Assembly: GCA_030691775.1 (NCBI GenBank) | Contig: JAUYDN010000165.1 | Location: 1 to 14,799, forward strand | From: Dehalococcoidia bacterium | GTDB taxonomy: Bacteria > Chloroflexota > Dehalococcoidia > Dehalococcoidales > Fen-1064 | Direction of reading: 5' to 3' | Length of the DNA: 14,799 nt | Part shown: positions 1 to 6,823 of the stretch, in pieces | Position numbering within the stretch: the first letter of the stretch is position 1 | How the letters are laid out: the number at the start of each line of letters is the position of its first letter | Made by a program: the position numbers and the translations under genes | Notes under the pieces: model-generated | Told to the model about the DNA's origin: nothing | Seen by the model: only the letters and a program-made list of their open reading frames with translations | Database searches by the model: none

Positions 1-31
1 TGTGGGCGTCACATCCGATATAATATTTCAT
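1..31 (-). CDS. IS110-family transposase, N-terminal fragment cut by the window edge
   Basis: An ATG at 31 on the minus strand opens a frame that runs off the window and reads MKYYIGCDAH. This matches the start of IS110-family transposases, where the Asp in a short hydrophobic 'IGxDxHK' strand is the first acidic residue of the RuvC-like DEDD catalytic site. A strong Shine-Dalgarno (GAAGGAGG, 48-41) lies nine bases before the ATG, so the start is well supported. IS110 enzymes insert DNA without classical terminal inverted repeats and, in studied members, are guided by a bridge RNA from a non-coding end of the element. Only ten residues are visible, so the family call rests on a short motif; another actin-like or RNase H-like fold protein cannot be excluded. 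The rest of the gene lies to the left of the window. Confidence 0.5.
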   Translation of the reverse strand, partial: MKYYIGCDAH

Positions 32-87
32 GCTGCGGTGCCTCCTTCATCGTTTTCTGGCACCTCCATTGTAGGCGGTACCGCAGC
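32..87 (-). promoter_or_regulatory. Hairpin overlapping the transposase ribosome-binding site
   Basis: Arms GCTGCGGTGCC (32-42) and GGTACCGCAGC (77-87) are inverted with 10 of 11 pairs matching. In the minus-strand transcript the 3' arm ends directly before the ATG at 31 and covers the last two bases of the Shine-Dalgarno plus the whole spacer. A transcript reading in from outside would fold this stem and could hide the start site, a known way for insertion sequences to limit transposase translation. The stem could instead belong to a non-coding RNA of the element end. The stem is seen; the role is inferred. Confidence 0.45.
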
Positions 88-100
88 GCTTTCATATAAT
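32..100 (-). mobile_element. Non-coding end of the IS110-like element
   Basis: These 69 bases lie between the transposase start and the point (100/101) where the sequence becomes a copy of the repeat end also seen at 9120-9160. The simplest reading is that 100/101 is the insertion boundary. No perfect terminal inverted repeat or target duplication can be judged because the other end is outside the window. At about 69 bases this end looks short for a full bridge RNA, so such an RNA, if present, may be at the other end, as in the IS1111 group. Confidence 0.4.
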
Positions 101-141
101 CAAAGACAAATGAATCATCATTATTTAATACGTCTGTAATA
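101..141 (-). repeat. Solo copy of the repeat-element end
   Basis: Read on the minus strand, 141-101 matches 9160-9120 at 34 of 41 positions. It also shares the 12-base TATTACAGACGT with the other end of the same element (8924-8935). Similarity stops after CTTTG: the full element continues into CGAGGAGCGG, whereas here the IS-like sequence begins. The copy lies about 20 bases past the stop codon of the DUF5671 gene. It is probably one end of a repeat interrupted by the insertion sequence. Confidence 0.6.
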
Positions 142-158
142 GCACACGATGAAATGTC

Positions 159-1847
159 CTACTTTTCCTGGTAGGGGAGCGCCAGAATCCTGTCTCCCGT
201 CACCAGGAGCATCACGTTTTTCTCGGGAGACCCTTCGACTTCATTGGCCAGCCGGGCTAGCTCCTCATCGGAAACAGACGCAGTTTCTCCTGCCGTGTAC
301 AATACCCTGATTTTATAACCAAGCCTTTTCCCGATACGGTCAGCGAGTTCTCCGCTGCGGTCGCTGGTAAGGAGTGTCACCTTTTTCTGTGTCACCACCG
401 CCTCTGCCCCGCGCTTCTGGTCGGTGCGGATGATTTGCCAGTGGTACCAGAGCAGTGGAACAGCGACAATCAGGGTCTGCCAACTCCAGCGGCTCTCACG
501 CAGGAACCGCGTACCGATGTCTCCCTGCAATATGCCGATGAGAATCTGGTAGACGATGTTCACCAGGTCGGCGGCTAAAGCGATAACAGATGCTCCCACG
601 ACCACGTAAAGATAAATGCGCCGCGAGCGCGCCCGCCGCTCGTTGACATTGCCGGTCTCCACGCGCCGCAGGATTTTTCCCCAGTAATACAGCCACAATG
701 GCGTGCCGACCAACAACAGCGCAATACACATGCTGAGCGGGTCCTGCCACGAACCGGTCCCGGCGGCAACCGGCGGAGTGATGGCGCTGTTGATGAGAGT
801 AATGAGAATTCCGAAAAGGATAATAAGCCCTGCTACGAGAGTCGTTAGCCCGATAAATGACATAAGATAGACGTGGACACGTTGCGCAGAAATATGACGT
901 TCCTGCGACCGGATTTCCTCCTCCTCTGCCACTTGACGGTGAAATACCCAGATAGCGATGCCTACAACCAGTGTGACGATTGTCCAACCTATAAACTGAA
1001 AATGCCTGCCTGCAGAAACCGTGACGCCCCCGAACAGCCAGACAAGGATACGGTATAAAGTGGTAGTGAGGGCAACCAGTGCCGCAATGAAGCCCCCGGA
1101 TATCGCCAGCACGTAAAAATAGACCTGGCGCAGGGTGGACTCGAAATCACCTTTTGCCATGCGGAACCAGTGGAAGTACCACGCCGCGCCGCCGAGTAGA
1201 ATAAATGTGATGCCATTACGGGATGAATCGTTCCAGAACTGCCCCCGCACGAGCGTATCTCCCCAGACCGGCAAAACGAGGACAGCGCTACTGATGAGTT
1301 GTACCACTCCAACACTCAACCAGACCAGTCCGAAGCCAGAAAGAATGTAAACGTACCAGCGGCGGAAAGTCCGGGCAGGCGGCAGGGGATAGCCCTCTGT
1401 CTCCGATACACGGTAGTGATAAAACCAGATAAGGACGGTCACGATGAAAATTGCCACGGTGCCGGAAGAAAAGTTGGGCAGACGCGCACCTGCCATCAGC
1501 CATTTGAGAAACTCGCTGGCGGTGGAGATGGCGGTAATGGCGGTACCGACCAGCACCAGGTTAAGGAAAAATTTACGCATCGAGGCGCCGGTCTCTTCTC
1601 CGTTACCGGTCACGCGCCGCTGGATGGAGCGCCAGAAGAAAAACCAGAGCGGTCCCGCTATTGCTATCATTGCCAGCCCGAGACTGAACAGCTGGCGGTC
1701 GAAGACCACTCTTTGTGTCTGGGCAAGATAGCCGCTTTTAATGGTCATATCGAACAAGAGCGTGAGTAGTTGACCCACGCCGGAGGTAAAAATGCCCAGC
1801 GCCACCAGCGTCACCAGGTAAAAATAAATGCGCCGCGTTGTACTCAT
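159..1847 (-). CDS. DUF5671-type multi-repeat membrane protein, 562 aa
   Basis: The protein has six tandem units of about 60-80 residues, near residues 5-78, 89-148, 162-232, 239-308, 322-396 and 408-474. Most open with a basic patch and aromatic residues (RRIYFY, RRWYVY, RQVYFY, RRIYLY), continue with two hydrophobic helices, and end in a W-aromatic motif such as PLWFFFW, LIWFYHY or PLWLYYW. This predicts twelve transmembrane helices and fits the DUF5671 family, whose function is unknown. After residue 485 comes a soluble tail of about 80 residues that looks alpha/beta and has no family I recognise. ATG 1847 has a GGAG-type Shine-Dalgarno and lies 12 bases after the previous stop, so it is translated from the same message as the gene at 1860-2324. 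A role in the envelope is likely, but no substrate can be named. Confidence 0.8.
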   Translation of the reverse strand: MSTTRRIYFYLVTLVALGIFTSGVGQLLTLLFDMTIKSGYLAQTQRVVFDRQLFSLGLAMIAIAGPLWFFFWRSIQRRVTGNGEETGASMRKFFLNLVLVGTAITAISTASEFLKWLMAGARLPNFSSGTVAIFIVTVLIWFYHYRVSETEGYPLPPARTFRRWYVYILSGFGLVWLSVGVVQLISSAVLVLPVWGDTLVRGQFWNDSSRNGITFILLGGAAWYFHWFRMAKGDFESTLRQVYFYVLAISGGFIAALVALTTTLYRILVWLFGGVTVSAGRHFQFIGWTIVTLVVGIAIWVFHRQVAEEEEIRSQERHISAQRVHVYLMSFIGLTTLVAGLIILFGILITLINSAITPPVAAGTGSWQDPLSMCIALLLVGTPLWLYYWGKILRRVETGNVNERRARSRRIYLYVVVGASVIALAADLVNIVYQILIGILQGDIGTRFLRESRWSWQTLIVAVPLLWYHWQIIRTDQKRGAEAVVTQKKVTLLTSDRSGELADRIGKRLGYKIRVLYTAGETASVSDEELARLANEVEGSPEKNVMLLVTGDRILALPYQEK

Positions 1848-1859
1848 CTTCTTTCTCCG

Positions 1860-2324
1860 TTAATACAACCAGAATAATGAGGGACGTTGTGTAATAAACC
1901 ATGCCTCATCGGTTTTCTCAAGCTGGAACAGGATGGTCTGCACATCTACTGGATTCTCAAAGGGACCGCCCGGCCGGAAAATGTCCATCATCACTTCCAC
2001 CGTTGCTTTATTGCCCGTGACCCTGATTTCGCCGAGCGTGGCTTTCCAGGCTCTTTGCAGGGATTGCGAAGGAGGTCTAACGGAAATCACCCAGTCGTCG
2101 TAGGAGAGCGTACGGTTGTTTTCAACGATGCGCAGGTAGCTAAAGGCTTTCGGGTAATCTTTATCCTGTACCGCCAGTAAGAACCTCTGAACCGTGCCTT
2201 CAGGTGTGTTTTCCGGACGCATGGATATATCGTTTTTCGCGGTCAGCACCAGCACCAGCGTAACCACAACCAATAACGCGATAGCGATACCAAAACCCAA
2301 CAAAAAGCGATTGGATGCTTTCAT
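1860..2324 (-). CDS. Small membrane-anchored protein, DUF4878/NTF2-like, 154 aa
   Basis: The protein has a short basic N-terminus (MKASNRF), one hydrophobic helix near residues 7-30, and an outer domain of about 115 residues. The domain begins EGTVQRFLLAVQDKDYPKAFSYL, a helix pattern typical of DUF4878 or NTF2-like lipoprotein-type domains, and later has a strand-rich half. Function is unknown. I start it at ATG 2324 because GGGAGG lies about eight to ten bases upstream. The frame extends to an in-frame ATG at 2354, but that codon sits inside the -10 box of a near-consensus promoter, so it would not be on the transcript. It is followed by the DUF5671 gene 12 bases later; the two probably act together at the membrane. 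The family assignment is tentative. Confidence 0.7.
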   Translation of the reverse strand: MKASNRFLLGFGIAIALLVVVTLVLVLTAKNDISMRPENTPEGTVQRFLLAVQDKDYPKAFSYLRIVENNRTLSYDDWVISVRPPSQSLQRAWKATLGEIRVTGNKATVEVMMDIFRPGGPFENPVDVQTILFQLEKTDEAWFITQRPSLFWLY

Positions 2325-2353
2325 TTCTCGCTTCCCTCCCGTCCTGTACTGCA

Positions 2354-2382
2354 AGATTAGATTGTCACGGAGAGATTGTCAA
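2354..2382 (-). promoter_or_regulatory. Sigma70-type promoter for the 2324-159 gene pair
   Basis: On the minus strand TTGACA (2382-2377, perfect -35) is followed by a 17-base spacer and TAATCT (2359-2354, 5 of 6 to -10). The start of transcription would be near 2347, leaving about 23 bases of leader carrying the GGGAGG ribosome-binding site. It lies in the 108-base gap after the GH57 gene, so this pair can be expressed separately from the glucan operon. Confidence 0.65.
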
Positions 2383-2432
2383 GAACGTTTTCTCGGAAGT
2401 GAGATGTCGCTTCGAGTCTGTCCGGGGTAGGC

Positions 2433-4859
2433 TCAATCCACCTGTACCCGGAGCGCTTCTCCCAATGCGGTAAACTTACTTACCCAATCAGAAGCAACGG
2501 CGTCGCCTGAGATTGCTTTACGCTTGAAATCAGGATGAAACGTCTTTAATAGCCCGTAATATCGGTATTGTACGCGGTGAAGATTAAGCGGTAAGTAAGT
2601 CGACCTTGCCAGTTTTACCATCTCTGTCAGCTGGTGAATAAGCGCAGTATCTTCCGGCCTGGTAAGAACGGCATCCATTTTCTTTGCCAGGTTTCTGCTT
2701 AAGAGATAGCCGAGACGTTCGGTATCAGGGTCCGCCCCGAGCAACCGAATATCCTGAAGTGCCCGGTGAAGCGCCGCGCTATCCATGTTCTCTGACGTAA
2801 CCTCGCGCCGCAGGTCGAGATTTAAAAGTAATGCGGCAAGGGGCTGAAGGGGCTGAGGCAGGGGGCTGGGAGCCTCGTCCACCGCAGGCACAACCGAAGC
2901 ATATGACAGGAGCCCGGGGTAAAAAAGGTGTTTTATCTCCGACAGCGTGGCGTCCAGAGTGCTCTCAAGAACGCGGTACTGAGTGTCTTTAAAAAGCGAA
3001 TCGATGGTGAAGATAGCGCCGGAAAACCGGGAGTCAAGAATACGCTCGAGCCAGTTAGAATCATCACGCGAGCAGGCATTACTGATTTCTTCGGCCAGCT
3101 TTTCACGCTCAGACTGTTCAGTGATTTCCCTGATACCGACGGTGATAGTGCTACCATGCCGGCGCAAAGCAATGAAATCCAGGTCTTGACCTTCTGTAGT
3201 AATAACCGAGGTGACACGAATTCTGCCCCGGTTGACGCGGTTATCGCCGCATTTCATTTGCTGGAAATCACTGGTGCCGACCTGGTAACAATAGAACCGT
3301 ATCATATCCGCATGGGTTTCAAAGAAAGAGCTGACGGCATAGTGTGCGGCCACCTTCTGCAGGTCGATAAAATCCGGTTTCACCATGCGGGAGTAAATCT
3401 GCCTGCCATCCCCGTGTTCCAGCCGGTTGCTTTTCGCTCTCGCCAGCAGTTCCAGAAAGGTCGTCTCCGTGGCATCACCGAACAGCTCCTGCGACAGTTG
3501 AGCGACACGTCCGGCGTACTGCATTGCCTGCACCGTCTCGATACACGCCAGGTCATCGTAAAACCAGCCGCAACTGGTATACATCAGCATGGCGTGCCGC
3601 TGTAGCTCCATCAGTTTCAATATTTGTATGGTCTCTTCTGTCTTGAGCTTACGGCGGGCGTGCTTATCGATGAATTGCTGGAGACTCTGCGGTGAGCGGT
3701 CGAGGATTACGGATACATAGCCGTCACGTGCCTCCCAGGGTTCGTTGAAGTAAACTCCAGCTTTCTTTTCAAATTCCGGCGCGATTTTATCCCGGAGCCA
3801 GTCGAGGGCTTGCCTCAAAGGCAAACGCCACTTCTGGTCCCAACCGGAGTGCTGGTGGTCGGCACATCCGCAATCGCTCCGCCAGCGTTCCACACCGTGA
3901 GCGCAACTCCAGGATGTATTCGGGATAACTTCGACTTCGCTGGTAGGCGGATGTCGTTCCAGGAACTCACCGTAGTTCGTGAGGTGTGCCAGCTTTTGCT
4001 TCTCGATGAAATGCAAGGCGTATGCCAGTGCCATATCACCAAAGCGGTGGTGATGACCGTAGCTTTCGCCATCGGTGGCGATGTGTGCCAGTTGTGCCTG
4101 TTTGCTATCTTCCGGGACTCCCGCCAAGAGCCGGCGGGCAAAGTTTTCCCCGTTCTGCAAAAGTCCCTGGAAAGCTACCGCGTGTGCGACAGGACCATTA
4201 TAGAAAAAGACAGCCAGTCTCCTGCCGGAGGGGAGAACGATTCTGTATGGCACCGTGGAGTCGATACGGCTGCCGCTGACGTTCTGCCACGTCCGCTCTC
4301 TGACTCTCCGCACGCGCGCCGCCTGGCGGGGAGCGAGGATGGTGAACCGGATGCCCAATTCTGCCATAATGTCCAGGCTCTCGATGTCAACCGCTGTCTC
4401 CGGCAACCACATTCCTTCCGGTTCACGCCCGAACCGGTGCTCGAAATCGCGGATACCCCACAGTAGCTGGGTGCGTTTATCGCGCTGGTTCGCCAGCGGC
4501 AGAATAATATGGTTGTAGCCGCAAGCGATTGCCCCACCGTGGCCGGAAAACAGCTTCTGACTTTCTTTGTCCGCCGCCAGAATACCCTGGTAGGTCTCCG
4601 GCGCGGATGTTTCCAGCCAGGAGAGCAGAGTCGGCCCGAAATCGAAGCTGATGCGAGAATAGTTATTGACGATACGCTCTACCCTGCCTTCACCATCCAG
4701 AATCTGGGAAGCGTAATTCGGCCAGTAGCACTCGTCGTCGATGCGCTCATTCCAGTCGTGGTAAGGATAAGCGGAAGGTTGCATTTCCACGGCCTCCAGC
4801 CACGCATTTTCGCGCGGGGGCTGGTAGAAGTGCCCGTGGATACAGACATAGCGTGCCAT
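2433..4859 (-). CDS. Glycoside hydrolase family 57 protein with DUF3536 domain, 808 aa
   Basis: The N-terminal half is a GH57 barrel. HGHFYQPP (residues 8-15) is conserved region 1, CGYNHIILPL (113-122) region 2, and GMWLPETAVD (149-158) carries the likely nucleophile Glu154. HIATDGESYGHHH (259-271) carries the likely acid/base Asp263. The C-terminal part, roughly from residue 290 on, matches the long DUF3536 region found on such proteins. GH57 enzymes hydrolyse or transfer alpha-glucan chains with retention; this subgroup is usually annotated as alpha-amylase-like and its exact reaction is not settled. The start overlaps the glgB stop by one base (TAATG), a sign of translational coupling, with GGAGAG just upstream. 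No signal peptide is visible, so it should act in the cytoplasm on glycogen-type polymer, with the products of the two genes before it. Confidence 0.9.
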   Translation of the reverse strand: MARYVCIHGHFYQPPRENAWLEAVEMQPSAYPYHDWNERIDDECYWPNYASQILDGEGRVERIVNNYSRISFDFGPTLLSWLETSAPETYQGILAADKESQKLFSGHGGAIACGYNHIILPLANQRDKRTQLLWGIRDFEHRFGREPEGMWLPETAVDIESLDIMAELGIRFTILAPRQAARVRRVRERTWQNVSGSRIDSTVPYRIVLPSGRRLAVFFYNGPVAHAVAFQGLLQNGENFARRLLAGVPEDSKQAQLAHIATDGESYGHHHRFGDMALAYALHFIEKQKLAHLTNYGEFLERHPPTSEVEVIPNTSWSCAHGVERWRSDCGCADHQHSGWDQKWRLPLRQALDWLRDKIAPEFEKKAGVYFNEPWEARDGYVSVILDRSPQSLQQFIDKHARRKLKTEETIQILKLMELQRHAMLMYTSCGWFYDDLACIETVQAMQYAGRVAQLSQELFGDATETTFLELLARAKSNRLEHGDGRQIYSRMVKPDFIDLQKVAAHYAVSSFFETHADMIRFYCYQVGTSDFQQMKCGDNRVNRGRIRVTSVITTEGQDLDFIALRRHGSTITVGIREITEQSEREKLAEEISNACSRDDSNWLERILDSRFSGAIFTIDSLFKDTQYRVLESTLDATLSEIKHLFYPGLLSYASVVPAVDEAPSPLPQPLQPLAALLLNLDLRREVTSENMDSAALHRALQDIRLLGADPDTERLGYLLSRNLAKKMDAVLTRPEDTALIHQLTEMVKLARSTYLPLNLHRVQYRYYGLLKTFHPDFKRKAISGDAVASDWVSKFTALGEALRVQVD

Positions 4860-6823
4860 TATTTCTCTCCGGGTTTCATGAAAAGGACTGAAAGCGGCGG
4901 CAGAGTCAGGTCCAGGGAATAAGGACGCCCGTGAAAAGCTGTATGGTCGGCTTCAAGACCGCCCAGGTTACCCATCCCCGAACCTCCATACTCCCGGGCG
5001 TCGCTGTTCAATAGCTCTTGCCAGCAGCCACCCTGTGGCACTCCGACCCGGTAGTGCAAACGCGGCACCGGTGTGAAATTGCAGACGATTGTTACAACAT
5101 CATCCTTCGCTTTTCCTTTACGCAGGAAGCTGATAACACTGTGGTCGCTATCATTACAATCAATCCATTCGAACCCGGCCGGATTACAATCTTGCTCGTG
5201 GAGCGCTTTCTCGTGACGGTAGACGCGGTTCAGGTCCGTCACCCAATGCTTGAGCTGGCGATGGCTATCAAACCCCAGCAGTCTCCAATCTAGCTGGGCT
5301 TCGTGTTGCCATTCATCCCACTGCCCGAACTCACCGCCCATAAAGAGAAGTTTCTTACCTGACTGTCCATACATATACCCGTAAAGCAAGCGCAGGTTGG
5401 CGAACTTCTGCCAGTAATCACCGGGCATCTTATTGAGAAGAGAGCACTTACCATAGACCACTTCGTCGTGCGAGAGCGGCAGGACGAAATTCTCATGGAA
5501 GGCATAAAGCATACGGAAGGAAAGCTGGTTGTGGTGGTACTTGCGGTGTACGGTATCCAGGGACATGTATTTTAGCGTATCGTGCATCCAGCCCATATCC
5601 CATTTCATCCCGAACCCCAGCCCACCCACGTAGGTCGGGCGGGAGACCATCGACCATGAAGTAGACTCTTCGGCGATGGTCTGCACATCCGGGAAACTGC
5701 GGTAGACCTCCTGGTTCAACCTCTGGATGAAATCGATTGCCTCCAGATTTTCCGGTCCGCCGTGTTTATTGGGAATCCAATCGCCGTTCTTTCGGGAATA
5801 ATCGAGATAGAGCATCGAGGCGACGGCATCGAGGCGTAAACCGTCCGCGTGGTACTTGTCCAGCCAGAAGAGCGCACTGCTGATGAGGAAACTCCACACC
5901 TCGTTCCGACCGTAGTTAAAGATGGCGCTCTTCCAATCCGGGTGGATACCTTTCCGCGGGTCGGCGTGTTCGTAAAGGTAGGTGCCATCGAAGAAACTGA
6001 GCGCATATTTATCATCGGGGAAGTGGGACGGAACCCAATCCAGAATCACCGCGATATTCTTCCGGTGGAAGCAATCGATAAGGTGCATCAGGTCCTGCGG
6101 TGTCCCGTAGCGGCTGGTGGGGGAGAAATAGCCCGTGGTCTGGTAGCCCCAGGAACCGTAGAAAGGATGTTCCATGACAGGCATCAGCTCTACGTGGGTA
6201 AAACCTGCCTGGCTAACGTATTCCGGGAGCTGTTCCGCCAGCTCACGGTAGGTCAATGACCGGTTGCTGTCATCCTCGACCCGTTTCCAGGAACCGAGAT
6301 GCATCTCGTAAATGGCTACCGGTTGGTCGAGAGCGCTCCGTTTTTTACGCGACTCCATCCACGCTTTGTCGTTCCAGTCATAATCAAGTTCCCAGACGGT
6401 GGAGGCGGTGTGGGGCGGGGTCTCTCCATAGAAAGCGAGCGGGTCAGCCCGGTCCGTGTGGTAGCCATGGTCGCGCGCCACGATATGGTATTTATACCGT
6501 GTACTTTTGCCGATGCCGGGGATAAAGCCTTCCCAGACGCCCGACCGACCCCGCTGGCTGAGACGATTTCTGCCGGGTTTCCACTCATTAAAACTGCCGA
6601 TTACCGATACGCTGCGGGCGTTCGGCGCCCAGACGGCAAAGTAGACGCCAGTCTGCCCGCCGTGAGAAACCACGTGCGCGCCGAGCTTATCATACAGGCG
6701 GAAGTGCGAGCCTTCGTTGAAGAGGTAAAGGTCGTCTTCCGTGAGCAGACTGAACCCGGGCAGTCCTTCCTTTTTATGCTTTTCCGCCGGTGTCACTCGG
6801 TTTCGCTCTTCCTTTACGGGCAC
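4859..6823 (-). CDS. glgB: 1,4-alpha-glucan branching enzyme, 654 aa
   Basis: This enzyme makes alpha-1,6 branches in glycogen by moving a chain of alpha-1,4 glucan. A CBM48-type beta-sandwich (about residues 40-140, with GVYFAVWAPNARSVSVIGSFN) precedes a GH13 barrel. Conserved regions are DWVPSHF (262-268), GLRLDAVASM with nucleophile Asp332, IAEEST with acid/base Glu385, and LSHDEV with Asp453. Its length is normal for short-N-domain GlgB. The start used is GTG 6823 with AAAGGAA upstream; this overlaps the end of malQ by 50 bases. A second GTG in frame at 6796, preceded by GGAAGAG, would cut the overlap to 23 bases and remove only a non-conserved basic tail, so the true start is uncertain. 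It is co-transcribed with malQ before it and the GH57 gene after it. Confidence 0.96.
   Translation of the reverse strand: MPVKEERNRVTPAEKHKKEGLPGFSLLTEDDLYLFNEGSHFRLYDKLGAHVVSHGGQTGVYFAVWAPNARSVSVIGSFNEWKPGRNRLSQRGRSGVWEGFIPGIGKSTRYKYHIVARDHGYHTDRADPLAFYGETPPHTASTVWELDYDWNDKAWMESRKKRSALDQPVAIYEMHLGSWKRVEDDSNRSLTYRELAEQLPEYVSQAGFTHVELMPVMEHPFYGSWGYQTTGYFSPTSRYGTPQDLMHLIDCFHRKNIAVILDWVPSHFPDDKYALSFFDGTYLYEHADPRKGIHPDWKSAIFNYGRNEVWSFLISSALFWLDKYHADGLRLDAVASMLYLDYSRKNGDWIPNKHGGPENLEAIDFIQRLNQEVYRSFPDVQTIAEESTSWSMVSRPTYVGGLGFGMKWDMGWMHDTLKYMSLDTVHRKYHHNQLSFRMLYAFHENFVLPLSHDEVVYGKCSLLNKMPGDYWQKFANLRLLYGYMYGQSGKKLLFMGGEFGQWDEWQHEAQLDWRLLGFDSHRQLKHWVTDLNRVYRHEKALHEQDCNPAGFEWIDCNDSDHSVISFLRKGKAKDDVVTIVCNFTPVPRLHYRVGVPQGGCWQELLNSDAREYGGSGMGNLGGLEADHTAFHGRPYSLDLTLPPLSVLFMKPGEK

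Noticed and set aside
2383..2432. Possible degenerate copy of the repeat element in the gap after the GH57 gene
   Set aside because: Short resemblances such as TTAGATTG-CAC and GACATC exist, but no end sequence or palindrome is shared clearly.
2928..3605. Plus-strand open frame of 225 codons
   Set aside because: It is wholly antisense to the GH57 gene, whose motifs are clear on the minus strand, and shows no family features.
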